Assembly: GCA_003712125.1 (NCBI GenBank)
Contig: RHLF01000002.1
Span: 868,001-932,000, forward strand
DNA length: 64,000 bases
Reading direction: 5' to 3'
DNA from: Allomuricauda sp.
Lineage (GTDB): Bacteria > Bacteroidota > Bacteroidia > Flavobacteriales > Flavobacteriaceae
The first letter of the stretch is position 1. The number at the start of each line of letters is the position of its first letter. This document shows positions 54,525 through 63,179 of the stretch, piece by piece. The translations under genes and the position numbers were made by a program. The notes below the pieces were generated by a model that saw only the letters and a program-made list of their open reading frames with translations, was not told the origin of the DNA and made no database searches.

Positions 54525-55210
54525 AATGAACTTAAAAAGGAAGTTAAATCCGTTTCTTTATCCAGGCCCAGTTTCTTTTTGAGGCGGTATTTTGATTTGA
54601 GAATGCTATCGGGCAAAACGTTTAGGGTGGCCGCAATTTCCTTGGTGGTCAGGTTCATGCGAAGAAAGGCGGCCAGTCGGATTTCCTTTTCTGAAATATC
54701 GGCATAGAGCGTCTTTAACTTTTGGTCAAAGTCGTTGTGCACCTCTGAAAAATAGGTTTTAAAGGTCTCCCAATCTTTGTCGGAGGCCTTTTCTTTTTTG
54801 AGCAACATCACAATACGGCGGAACTCCATCTTGAATTTGTCGGGCGAACTTTTGAGGCTCTCCAAATTCTCCTTCAGCTCCTCTAAAAAGGTGTTTTTCT
54901 GCACCAAATGAAGCGTCTGGCTGGCGAGTTCCTTTTTCTTATGGGCAATTTCCTGTTTGTAAATCTCCTCTTGCTTTTCGCGGGCGATACGGTTCTTTTT
55001 GATCCGCTGGCGGTACCCAAAAACAGAGAGCCCAAATAGGGCAAGGGCAGAGGCCATACCCCCGGCATAGAGGCCTTTGGTGAGCTTATCTACCTTGGCT
55101 TTTTCATTTAGGGTTTTGATTTCTTCTTCCTGCAGTGCTATTGCCGCTTCTTTTTTTTCGGTCTCGTAGATGGTCTGTAATTCAGAAAATCGGTTTCTAT
55201 TGTCTGCATT
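54521..55210. repeat. Direct repeat C: conserved C-terminal module of TPR regulator 3
   Basis: Third copy of the module. The part just upstream of the membrane helix (EKAKVDKLTKG) is different from copies A and B, marking a local break in the homogenised stretch. Confidence 0.8.
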
Positions 55211-56401
55211 GAAAATGCTATCATTAATCATTTTGAACTGTTTGTGATAGTTTAAACCTGCAGCAGAATTTCCCAGCATCTCGTTGAGCTCAAAAAGCAA
55301 TTTGTTTGCTTTAAGTTGCATGCCGAGATTCCCTATTTCAATGGCTTTTTCCAATCCTAAGACTAGGTTTTCTTTTGATTTTGAATACTCACGGATCTTC
55401 ATCTGTAATTCACCGAGGTCCACGCTATATTGCGATAATGCTTGGGGATTGTATTTTAAATCATTAAAGTCGATAATATATTGCAGCATTTGAATGGCTT
55501 CCTTATAGTTTCCTTTCCTAGCCAGAAGTTGACTTTGTCGATACTGCGCTTGATAAATAAGGGAAGGTTCTTTAAGATGTTCGGCAATGGACAAGGAACT
55601 TGCTATTCTTTTTTCATTTTCACTGCGTAATTCTTCATTGCTCATATAGAGTCCTGCCAATAAATTAAGTGCAGCGAATTGCTGCCGTAATTGCTTTTTG
55701 TTTTCAAAATAAGACAAAGACTTTTCATGATATTTGATTGCATTTAGGGTGTCTCTCATTTCACCATATATGGCTGCGATTACCATTTGATTTTGTACAA
55801 GCTCTATAGAGTCTTTAAACTTTTCAGAAATTTCAGCACTATTAAAAGCTTGATTTAAAGCTAGGTTGTAATATCCCTTTTGTAAGTATACAATTGCTTT
55901 GCTATTATAAATACCTGCAAGTCCCGTGCTATCTTTTACGGCCTTAAAGTTTTTCTCAGCCAAATCATAGAAGTGGTACGCGCTATCCAGTTTTCCAACC
56001 ATATTAAGATCTTGACCCAGGTTACGTTGAATACCTGCCATTCTTTTTTTATCGTTATTAATTGAGTACATCTTTAACGCCTTTTTAAAATAGTGACCTG
56101 AACTATCAAAGTTGTTTAAATAGGCATAGGCTACTGCTTTTCTTTCATATCCATATGAGAGTATGGTGTCAATATTGCTACTCCGACCAAGTTGGATCAT
56201 CTGCTCTGCGTAAGTAAGTGCATCATCTATATTATTATTTATGGTTTCATACCAAAGATTATTGAGTGTCTTATACTTGGTTGTGTCTGGCTGCGCTATT
56301 TCCAATGTCTTCAAAAGACTATCAATTTTTTGTTGGTTTTGTGCCAAATTTTTCGGGGTGGAAAGAAGGAAAATGACGGTTAGGCAATAAAAGTGTTTCA
56401 T
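54521..56401 (-). CDS. Transmembrane TPR regulator with LuxR-like HTH (copy 3)
   Basis: A 626-residue paralogue; start at 56401 (MKHFYCLTVIFLLSTPKNLAQ) gives a signal peptide, while the longer frame to 56500 adds an unlikely leader. TPR half is distinct (NNFDSSGHYFKKALKMYSIN, YYNLALNQAFNSAEISEKF); the membrane, coiled-coil and HTH part matches copies 1 and 2 except around EEEIKTLNEKAKVDKLTKGLYAGG. First gene of the operon, divergent from the surface lipoprotein operon at 56715 across 313 bases that contain phased GTCCAT repeats. Confidence 0.85.
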   Translation of the reverse strand: MKHFYCLTVIFLLSTPKNLAQNQQKIDSLLKTLEIAQPDTTKYKTLNNLWYETINNNIDDALTYAEQMIQLGRSSNIDTILSYGYERKAVAYAYLNNFDSSGHYFKKALKMYSINNDKKRMAGIQRNLGQDLNMVGKLDSAYHFYDLAEKNFKAVKDSTGLAGIYNSKAIVYLQKGYYNLALNQAFNSAEISEKFKDSIELVQNQMVIAAIYGEMRDTLNAIKYHEKSLSYFENKKQLRQQFAALNLLAGLYMSNEELRSENEKRIASSLSIAEHLKEPSLIYQAQYRQSQLLARKGNYKEAIQMLQYIIDFNDLKYNPQALSQYSVDLGELQMKIREYSKSKENLVLGLEKAIEIGNLGMQLKANKLLFELNEMLGNSAAGLNYHKQFKMINDSIFNADNRNRFSELQTIYETEKKEAAIALQEEEIKTLNEKAKVDKLTKGLYAGGMASALALFGLSVFGYRQRIKKNRIAREKQEEIYKQEIAHKKKELASQTLHLVQKNTFLEELKENLESLKSSPDKFKMEFRRIVMLLKKEKASDKDWETFKTYFSEVHNDFDQKLKTLYADISEKEIRLAAFLRMNLTTKEIAATLNVLPDSILKSKYRLKKKLGLDKETDLTSFLSSL

Positions 56402-56483
56402 AAAATCTGATTTGATTGGTGTCAACAAGGTATCGATTATATGTGTTACAAAAAAGCAGCTGTCATCAATTAAAAAACAAGGC

Positions 56484-56646
56484 GTCCATAAAAAGTCCAT
56501 AAAATATAAGGCTAGGACAAGGGTGCTTATAGGCTGAAACCTACTGAATCTATTGACTTTACCTAAAATTTAAGACCTATTAAAATTGTGGCTTGTCCAT
56601 AGGTCGATTTGTTAAAATCCATATATGCTGTCCATACTTTGTCCAT
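56484..56646. promoter_or_regulatory. Helically phased GTCCAT repeats between TPR regulators and surface operon
   Basis: GTCCAT occurs at 56484, 56495, 56595, 56630 and 56641, with a variant ATCCAT at 56617. Two pairs are spaced by exactly 11 bases (one helical turn), and 56595 to 56617 is 22. The last pair lies about 50-60 bases upstream of the predicted transcription start near 56693, a good place for activator binding. The 313-base gap between 56401 and 56715 otherwise shows only AT-rich sequence and the -7 element. Confidence 0.5.
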
Positions 56647-56678
56647 GCCGAAAATTAGGACTGGGCTCCATACGCTTC

Positions 56679-56686
56679 TAGTTTTG
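56679..56686 (+). promoter_or_regulatory. Promoter element of the surface operon
   Basis: TAGTTTTG fits TAnnTTTG; predicted start near 56693, 22 bases before the ATG at 56715. No good -33 TTG is present, consistent with dependence on an activator. Confidence 0.4.
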
Positions 56687-56714
56687 GGGTGTTGAATCTT
56701 AAAAACTAGAAATT

Positions 56715-57263
56715 ATGAAATCAATGAATCCAAAATTCAAAATGTTGCCCTTGCTTGTCTTGGGCATGACCCTTATCACGTTTACATCCTGTAGTAAGGA
56801 TGAAGATGAAATGGAACCTCCCGTGGTAGAAGTGGCAGACATTCGCTTTCGAGTAAACCTCACGAAAATTAAGGCCACTGATACCTCAGGGGAAGGTGAT
56901 GCCGACAATGTTGAGCTTGAAATCTACGGTGACCTAACGACATCCTTAACCATTGGTACCACCGTCGATACCAGAGTGCTATGGTCTACAGTTTATGAAG
57001 AAGCCATTCGCGTAGGTCAAAATGACACCCAATTGACCGGTGAGGCAATCTTTACCGTACCTGAGGATCAATTGAGCAATAGCAGTATAACCTGCGCTGG
57101 CGAATTGGACGAAAATGATGGAGGTGGTTTTTCGCAGTTCCAAGGTGATGAGTCAAGCACCTTTACCTTGGCTGCCATTAACGGCACCCAAGACGTTGAG
57201 CTTACATTTTCAGACACGCCTGGCCAAACATCGGTGGTCACTTATACCATAACGAGGCTTTAA
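56715..57263 (+). CDS. Surface lipoprotein, unknown function
   Basis: A 182-residue lipoprotein (signal ending TFTSC, Cys26) with an acidic linker DEDEMEPP and a beta-rich body (IRFRVNLTKIKATDTSGEGDADNVELEIYGDL, ELTFSDTPGQTSVVTYTITRL). The acidic residues after Cys suggest surface export in Bacteroidota. First gene of the plus-strand operon ending at 60863; a 127-base gap follows. I do not recognise the family. Confidence 0.75.
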   Translation: MKSMNPKFKMLPLLVLGMTLITFTSCSKDEDEMEPPVVEVADIRFRVNLTKIKATDTSGEGDADNVELEIYGDLTTSLTIGTTVDTRVLWSTVYEEAIRVGQNDTQLTGEAIFTVPEDQLSNSSITCAGELDENDGGGFSQFQGDESSTFTLAAINGTQDVELTFSDTPGQTSVVTYTITRL

Positions 57264-57390
57264 TGGTTGCATTAGCGGCTGGTGCCTCAAGTTGTAGATT
57301 CAACAACTTGGCATTGGTCGCTTTTCAACTTACATAGGGTATTTCATTACCTGTCATACACTTTCATTTTTAACCATTAAAGCAAACCAA

Positions 57391-57879
57391 ATGAAAATAG
57401 TGATGATTTGGCTTTTCCTGATTTTTCTTCAGGGAATCCATTCGCAAGAATTAAAGCGACAAATGCTTGCCTCGGCAGGTAGTAGTCAGCTGGTAAGTTC
57501 ACAAGCCGGTACCTACTTTATCCAACAAAGTGTTGGCCAACACAGTGTTATTGGCTCGTATCGTGCCGCAAACAATGAATTGCGCCAGGGATTTGTGCAA
57601 GTCTTGCCCGCCATCGTTTTGGGTGGTGACCCGAACGAGCTTGAAGTTGTGGTCTATCCCAATCCTTTTACCAACGGGGTGGTGGTCAATTTTGAACAGG
57701 GCCTTGAAGATGAAATTTCTGTATCGATTTTTGATATGAGCGGTCGTTTGGTGCAATCGAATGCCTATGAGGCAACCAACCAACTCACCATACCGTTGCT
57801 AGGTTTGGCCCAAGGCGCTTATTTTTTAAAGCTGGGTTCAGGCCAGCAACAAACGGTGAAGCAATTACTGAAGCGATGA
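57391..57879 (+). CDS. Secreted protein with T9SS type A sorting domain
   Basis: A 162-residue exported protein (signal ending GIHSQ). The C-terminal ~75 residues carry the type IX sorting signature: VVVYPNPFTNGVVVNF, SVSIFDMSGRLVQS, LAQGAYFLKLGSGQQQTVKQLLKR. The N-terminal part is small (about 60 residues after the signal: SSQAGTYFIQQSVGQHSVIG) and of a type that often precedes such tails in short proteins. It is targeted to the outer surface or medium. Stop overlaps the next start by ATGA. Confidence 0.88.
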   Translation: MKIVMIWLFLIFLQGIHSQELKRQMLASAGSSQLVSSQAGTYFIQQSVGQHSVIGSYRAANNELRQGFVQVLPAIVLGGDPNELEVVVYPNPFTNGVVVNFEQGLEDEISVSIFDMSGRLVQSNAYEATNQLTIPLLGLAQGAYFLKLGSGQQQTVKQLLKR

Positions 57880-58532
57880 AACGGTTCGTAGTGCTAATAG
57901 CCATGCTTTGCCTATCAAAATCGATGACTTCCCAACTGCTTTATGCCGAATGGGGCCAAACGATCACGAGTTTTGATTATAAGAACTCCGCTGGAGGAAC
58001 CCTGGAAAATCTGCAATCGCAGATAACTTCCTACCTCCATGCCGGTTATCAATTTCAGTTGCCGGGTGATAAGGTAACCCTTAGCCTAGGAGCTGTTTTG
58101 AATACCTATGGTGCCGTAGCCAGCGATGCCTTGCTCGACAACTATTTTGAATGGAATACCACCTATGCCGGATTGCAAGGCGGAATGACCTATTACTTTG
58201 CCAGGTCAAAGTCCTTTCAATTTTTTGTCAAGCCAACCGTGGCCTTGGAATACCTGGTTCGGGGCACCCAAACCTTGAACAATCAAGTGTTTGATTTATC
58301 GGGGGAGGATGAATTCGATAATTTTTTGGTGGTCCCTAGACTCGGGCTCGGCATACAATATCCGATCTCAAACAAGGCCGCACTCTATCTGACCTATACT
58401 TACGGGCGCAGTTTTTCATTGGTCAATGCGCGCCCTGAAGACAACGAAAAACTAAGTATTAACATGCACTCAGTGGGCCTGGGGCTCTTGATTCAATTGC
58501 CTGGCTGCCGGTGTGCCTTTAAATCATTTTAA
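57876..58532 (+). CDS. Outer-membrane beta-barrel protein
   Basis: A 218-residue exported barrel (signal near MLCLSKSMTSQ) with regular amphipathic strands: LLYAEWGQTITSFDYKN, KVTLSLGAVLNTYG, AGLQGGMTYYFARSKSFQFFVKP, RLGLGIQYPISNKAALYLTYTYG, SVGLGLLIQL. It could anchor or export the neighbouring surface proteins. Translationally coupled to the T9SS gene and one base from the next start. Confidence 0.8.
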   Translation: MKRFVVLIAMLCLSKSMTSQLLYAEWGQTITSFDYKNSAGGTLENLQSQITSYLHAGYQFQLPGDKVTLSLGAVLNTYGAVASDALLDNYFEWNTTYAGLQGGMTYYFARSKSFQFFVKPTVALEYLVRGTQTLNNQVFDLSGEDEFDNFLVVPRLGLGIQYPISNKAALYLTYTYGRSFSLVNARPEDNEKLSINMHSVGLGLLIQLPGCRCAFKSF

Positions 58533-58533
58533 G

Positions 58534-60456
58534 ATGAAAAAGAAGTACCTATTGATATGGCTTTGTATGGTAATTCCGATCTGGGTTTTGGCCCAGGTGG
58601 AAGGCATCACCTATCAAGCCGTTTTGGTTGACAACAATCCTGATGAAATACCTGGGGTTGATGTGCCTTCGAATAACATTCCGAATCAGGAGCTGCAAAT
58701 TCGATTTACGATCGTCGACTCCTTTGGAAATATCGAATACCAGGAGACGCAAAATACCCAAACCGATGCGTATGGCACCATCAATTTGACCATTGGTGAG
58801 GGGCAAGCCACGGGTCAGGGACTCGCAAGTTTTGATCTGGTCAATTGGGACGGACCAAAATCCTTGCAGGTTGACATTGATCTTGGGGGAGGGAGCAATT
58901 TTACACCCTTTAGTCAGCAACCCTTGACCTATGTGCCCTACGTACGGCATCGCAATCTGATTGCCGATGGCATTACCGATCTTAACAATGATCTCAATGT
59001 CAACAATGAACGCAACGCATGGTTTAGCGGTGATGTAATTGTGGAGCAAAATACCCGATTGCAACGGCTGCGGGTCGAAGATGATGCCGAATTCCGAGAC
59101 CGGGTGATCATCGAAGCCACGATGGAAAGCACCGTTCAAGAAGACATTGACTCCTACCCATTGCTATTGACCGGCAGTTCACATGGCATGGCGATCCAAT
59201 TGAATCAAGGCACACCCACCAGGGAGCATAATTTTATGTCGTTCTGGAACGCCAATAACGAACCCATTGGTCGCATTGAGGGATTTCAGGCCATCAGTGA
59301 TGTAAGTCAAAACTTCATTCTAGAAGTCCTGCTTGACAATGAACCCACAGAAGATGAAGCCAAGGATCAGGAAGATGACGATACCGCACCACCTGCAGAT
59401 GCGCCTGGGGCCTTTGACATTTATTTGAACAACGATTACACCTTGAATCTGTTGTTGGAGTATATGGACCTGTTGGAGGCCTCGGCCACCTTTGGCACCA
59501 ATCTAGGAGCATGCATTGGGGGCTTGGCCGTTTTAGGGGACTGTGACGATGCAGTTTGGTCAGCCTTTTCCCTGTTCGTGCAGGGGGTTCAAATTTCACT
59601 GACCGTTGCCTATAATGAAATCAACAGGGGTACGGCCTTTGAATCAGGAGGGGCCGACTATGCCGAATGGCTAAAAAAATACGATCCACAAGAGACCCTG
59701 ACCTATGGCGATGTTGTCGGGCTGCGGGCCGGTGAAATCTCAACTTCCTTCCTTGATGCCGATCAGTTCATGGTCATCTCGCACAACCCAATAGTTACAG
59801 GTGCGATGCCACTACCTAGTGAGGAGCATCTTTACAAAAGAGTGGCCTTTATAGGTCAAGTTCCTGTCAAGGTACTCGGCGAAGTAAACAAGGGAGACTA
59901 CATCCTACCTTCTGGGAATGGCGATGGTATGGCCATAGCCGTGCACCCAGAACAGATGCGAATTAATGATTACAAAAGAATTGTTGGAATCGCATGGGAT
60001 GAATACCATGGCAACGAATTGTTTTCATTTATCAATACAGCGGTAGGCACCAATGCCAACGATTTGGCCAGGGAGGTGGTTCAAATGCAAGCCCTATTAA
60101 ATAAAATGCAAGACGCCTTGGCACAGGCCAATCCGAACTATACCCCAGCATACTTCGAGGTCGAAACGGTTTCAGTTTCCAAGAACACCAAAACAACGAA
60201 ATCAAAATCCTTGCAAGAATTGGTGCTGCAACAATACGGTATTGACAATTCAGGAACGACCACCGAAAAGTTTACCCAATTAAGTTCGCTCATGTACCAA
60301 GAAGATAGTAAGAGTGCGTATTTCCAATTTGCGCAAATGCCTTATCTCCAGCAAGTACTTGAGAATCCAACCCAAGAAAACCTAGAAAAATACAATGCTT
60401 TTTATACCCAAGCCGTAGAACGTTTGCAAACATTGATTATCGCAAAAACAAATTAA
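58534..60456 (+). CDS. Tail-fibre-like surface protein with probable Peptidase_G2/IMC-like end
   Basis: A 640-residue exported protein. After a signal (VIPIWVLAQ) comes the Bacteroidota pattern GITYQAVLVDN...VPSNNIPNQELQIRFTIVD...TDAYGTINLTIGEG, then a beta-rich fibre-like middle with repeated polar strands, an acidic Asp/Glu stretch (EPTEDEAKDQEDDDTAPPADAPG), and a C-terminal domain with SGGADYAEWLKKYDPQETLTYGDVVGLRAGEIS and KVLGEVNKGDYILPSGNGDGMAIA. That last domain resembles the intramolecular-chaperone/autoprotease domains of phage neck appendages. It ends in a helical tail. ATG at 58534 was chosen to place the signal correctly. Function is probably adhesive or structural. Confidence 0.72.
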   Translation: MKKKYLLIWLCMVIPIWVLAQVEGITYQAVLVDNNPDEIPGVDVPSNNIPNQELQIRFTIVDSFGNIEYQETQNTQTDAYGTINLTIGEGQATGQGLASFDLVNWDGPKSLQVDIDLGGGSNFTPFSQQPLTYVPYVRHRNLIADGITDLNNDLNVNNERNAWFSGDVIVEQNTRLQRLRVEDDAEFRDRVIIEATMESTVQEDIDSYPLLLTGSSHGMAIQLNQGTPTREHNFMSFWNANNEPIGRIEGFQAISDVSQNFILEVLLDNEPTEDEAKDQEDDDTAPPADAPGAFDIYLNNDYTLNLLLEYMDLLEASATFGTNLGACIGGLAVLGDCDDAVWSAFSLFVQGVQISLTVAYNEINRGTAFESGGADYAEWLKKYDPQETLTYGDVVGLRAGEISTSFLDADQFMVISHNPIVTGAMPLPSEEHLYKRVAFIGQVPVKVLGEVNKGDYILPSGNGDGMAIAVHPEQMRINDYKRIVGIAWDEYHGNELFSFINTAVGTNANDLAREVVQMQALLNKMQDALAQANPNYTPAYFEVETVSVSKNTKTTKSKSLQELVLQQYGIDNSGTTTEKFTQLSSLMYQEDSKSAYFQFAQMPYLQQVLENPTQENLEKYNAFYTQAVERLQTLIIAKTN

Positions 60457-60485
60457 AATAACACATAACACCAAAAACAAATAAA

Positions 60486-60863
60486 ATGAAAAAACTAATT
60501 TTTTTACCCGTATTCCTAGTAGTGATCCTATGTGCTTCCTGTTCCAATGATGAAGGAGGGGGCGATATTGATTCGAGTATAGTGGGCCGTTGGAGCGGCA
60601 CCTATTCTGGAGATGACCGTGGCATCTGGACAGTGACCGTAAGCTCAAGTGGCAGTGTTTCCGGAACGGCCACCTCTTCCTTTACCCAAGATTCGGCCCC
60701 TATCAATGGGCGTGTGACCAATAATGGTCAATTGTCAGCTACCTTGGGAAATTCTGAAGACCGTGAATTTGTGGGTCAGTTGGAAGAAAACAATGAAGCC
60801 ATGGGTACTTGGATCGATACGCGAAGAGGTCAAGATGGTACTTGGTTTGGCACCAAAATTTGA
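60486..60863 (+). CDS. Small surface lipoprotein
   Basis: A 125-residue lipoprotein (signal ending LCASC, Cys19) with an acidic linker SNDEGGGDID and a beta-rich fold (GRWSGTYSGDDRGIWTVTVSSSGSVSGTATS...FVGQLEENNEAMGTWID), resembling small lipocalin-like or beta-barrel lipoproteins. Last gene in the surface operon, 29 bases after the tail-fibre-like gene. Function unknown. Confidence 0.75.
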   Translation: MKKLIFLPVFLVVILCASCSNDEGGGDIDSSIVGRWSGTYSGDDRGIWTVTVSSSGSVSGTATSSFTQDSAPINGRVTNNGQLSATLGNSEDREFVGQLEENNEAMGTWIDTRRGQDGTWFGTKI

Positions 60864-60872
60864 GGGTGAAGC

Positions 60873-63050
60873 CTATTTTTTTGATTTGGCTTCCACCAAT
60901 TCCAACAAATCCACACTAACGTTTGTGGTAAAAAGGCCGTAGTTCACTATGGCCTTTCCCTTTTCTAGGGCATCGATACTACCTACAGCCTTCCCATCGT
61001 GCATTCGTACCCGATCCCCCAATTTAAAATTGGGCCTGGGCTTGTTCTTTGCCTTTTCGATGGCCTTCTTCTTGGCTACTTTCTTTTGCTCCCGAACCTT
61101 GACCAGCTTTTGTTCCAGCTCATTTGCTGTTTGTTTTTTGACCGCTTTTTTGGCTTTGGCTTCTTTGGCCGTGGATTTCTTCCGCTTGCTGTTTTCGGTT
61201 TCCACAATACGCAATAGCTCTGAGATCAAAGGGCGCTTTTTCTGGTCGTGAAAGTAGCGTTCGGCAGTATCATTAACTTTGTTGCCCAATACGATCATGC
61301 GTTGGTTGTGGTCATAGAGTTCCTGATAGTTCTCTAATTTTGATTTGATTTTTGCGTTCAGCTTCTCCAGGCGTTCGGCCTCTGCCTTTGCCTTCGATTC
61401 TTCATCTTGCAAACGGGATCCTGTTTTCTCCATCTTACTGCGCTCTTTTTGCAGTTTGGAGATGGTGGCGTCAAAACGCACCTTGCCCCGGTCAATTTTC
61501 TTTTTTGCCCTGTTGATCAAGCTATAGGGAATGCCGTTCTTTTGGGCCACCTCAAAGGTGAACGAACTGCCCGCTTCCCCCATGACCAGTTTAAAAGTGG
61601 GTTCTAAGGTACGCCCGTCAAATTGCATGTTCGCATTGGCCATATGGGGCAATTCGTTGGCCAAGAGCTTCAGATTCGCATAGTGTGTGGTAATGACACC
61701 ATAGGAATTACGGTCGTAAAACACCTCTAAAAAAGCCTCAGCCAAGGCACCACCCAATTCGGGATCTGACCCGGTACCAAACTCGTCGATCAGGAACAAG
61801 GTCTTGGCATCGCATTTCTTTAAAAAGCGCTGCATGTTCTTTAAACGGTAGCTGTAGGTGCTCAAATGGTTCTCGATGGATTGGTTGTCACCAATATCGG
61901 TCAATATTTTGTCAAATAGACAAACCGAACTCTTTTCATGAATGGGAATTAGAAGTCCTGATTGAAGCATTACTTGAAGTAGGCCAATCGTCTTTAGCGT
62001 AATACTTTTACCCCCAGCGTTAGGTCCGGAAATCACAATGATCCGATTTTCTGGATGTAATTCAATCGTTTGTGGCCAGGTTTTTTCCTTTTTACTCTTA
62101 TTGGTCAAATAAAGCAGGGGATGGTAGGCATTTTTCAAGAAGAGCGCCTTCTTATCATTGATCTCAGGGAGAATGGCATTCATTTCCGAGGCGTATTTGG
62201 CCTTGGCTGCCGTAACATCGATATGGGTTAGGTAGGCCTGGTAATCGAATAACAGTGCTGAAAAGGGCCGTAAATAGTTGGTCAGACCCAATAAAATGCG
62301 CTGGATTTCCTCCTTCTCATCGTACTCCAGATTGTTCAATTCACGGGTATGGCCCAAGGTGGCTTCGGGAATGATGTAAACGATACTTCCCGTTTTTGAG
62401 TTGCCCATGACCGTACCCCGCACCTTTTTGCGGTACATCGCTTTTACCGCCAGTACACGGCGATTTTCCACAACAGATTCGCGAATTTCATCCAAAAACT
62501 CTGCGGTTTGGTACCGCTGCAAGGCCCCATTAAAACTCGAATTGATTTTCGAACGCACTTCATTGATCTGTTGGCGAATGTATTTTAGGTCCGGTGAGGC
62601 ATTGTCGCGAACTTCTCCAAATTTGTCAATGACCCCTCCAATTTCTTCCGAGATGGTGGTATTGGCCTCCAGGTCATTAGAAAAGGCAAAGAGTAGGGGG
62701 TAGTACTCCTTAAATTTCTTTAAAAACTTCTTATGGATTTGAACGGTATCGCTCAAGGCGGCCATCCTGCGAAATCCTGAAACTTCCAAGGTCGTATTTT
62801 CGATGGCCAGCAGTTTTAACTCCCCATTGATGCTGTCAAAACCATGGTTCGGAATTCGGTTTTCATTGGTAAAGGAAGCCAGGTATTCCGAGGTTTGCCC
62901 CAAGGCCTGAAGTAAATCTTCCCGATTGGCAATCGGACCGATTTCATTGGCCTTTATTTTCCCCAATTCGGTATTGCATCGGCGAACCAAATGGTCGACA
63001 ACCGTTGGAAATTCTAAATCTTGAAGGGTTTTGAGCGGAATGGTGCGCAT
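60873..63050 (-). CDS. mutS2: MutS2-like ATPase lacking the Smr domain
   Basis: A 725-residue MutS2-family protein: core, lever and clamp helices (about 10-310), Walker A GPNAGGKSITLKTIG near 347-361, Walker B LFLIDEFGTGSDPELGGALAEA, a long coiled coil (about 520-640) and a basic linker (KKAVKKQTANELEQ). MutS2 proteins normally end with an Smr endonuclease domain; here the chain ends with a small beta domain (LGDRVRMHDGKAVGSIDALEKGKA) and no Smr residues follow, so nuclease activity is not expected from sequence. Roles in recombination suppression or rescue of stalled ribosomes are known for the family. The end lies nine bases from the convergent lipoprotein gene. Confidence 0.85.
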   Translation of the reverse strand: MRTIPLKTLQDLEFPTVVDHLVRRCNTELGKIKANEIGPIANREDLLQALGQTSEYLASFTNENRIPNHGFDSINGELKLLAIENTTLEVSGFRRMAALSDTVQIHKKFLKKFKEYYPLLFAFSNDLEANTTISEEIGGVIDKFGEVRDNASPDLKYIRQQINEVRSKINSSFNGALQRYQTAEFLDEIRESVVENRRVLAVKAMYRKKVRGTVMGNSKTGSIVYIIPEATLGHTRELNNLEYDEKEEIQRILLGLTNYLRPFSALLFDYQAYLTHIDVTAAKAKYASEMNAILPEINDKKALFLKNAYHPLLYLTNKSKKEKTWPQTIELHPENRIIVISGPNAGGKSITLKTIGLLQVMLQSGLLIPIHEKSSVCLFDKILTDIGDNQSIENHLSTYSYRLKNMQRFLKKCDAKTLFLIDEFGTGSDPELGGALAEAFLEVFYDRNSYGVITTHYANLKLLANELPHMANANMQFDGRTLEPTFKLVMGEAGSSFTFEVAQKNGIPYSLINRAKKKIDRGKVRFDATISKLQKERSKMEKTGSRLQDEESKAKAEAERLEKLNAKIKSKLENYQELYDHNQRMIVLGNKVNDTAERYFHDQKKRPLISELLRIVETENSKRKKSTAKEAKAKKAVKKQTANELEQKLVKVREQKKVAKKKAIEKAKNKPRPNFKLGDRVRMHDGKAVGSIDALEKGKAIVNYGLFTTNVSVDLLELVEAKSKK

Positions 63051-63179
63051 CTTCTTTTTCTGGCGATGGCAAAGATAATCTGAAATAATTTATGCAAGGG
63101 GAATGCCCAGCCTAGATTCGATTTGTGAAGCAGGGCCAAAGATATGTTGAAGTCAAATCTACCAACAATGGCTTAAACA

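Noticed and set aside
50699-54707. Similar plus-strand frames of about 63-83 residues at 50699-50950, 52639-52830 and 54462-54707
   Set aside because: They lie antisense to the three nearly identical HTH regions, so their similarity follows from the repeat. They have no start context and no protein-like pattern of their own.
50764-55210. The three direct repeats as a transposon or recombinase-based switch
   Set aside because: Repeats are coding, begin and end within genes, and no recombinase, terminal inverted repeat or target duplication is seen. Gene conversion explains them better.
57288-57310. Stem-loop CAAGTTGT/ACAACTTG in the gap after the first surface lipoprotein gene as riboswitch or terminator
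   Set aside because: The stem is AT-rich, with only four U residues much further downstream and no larger structure. It might be an RNA processing or attenuation site, but evidence is too weak.
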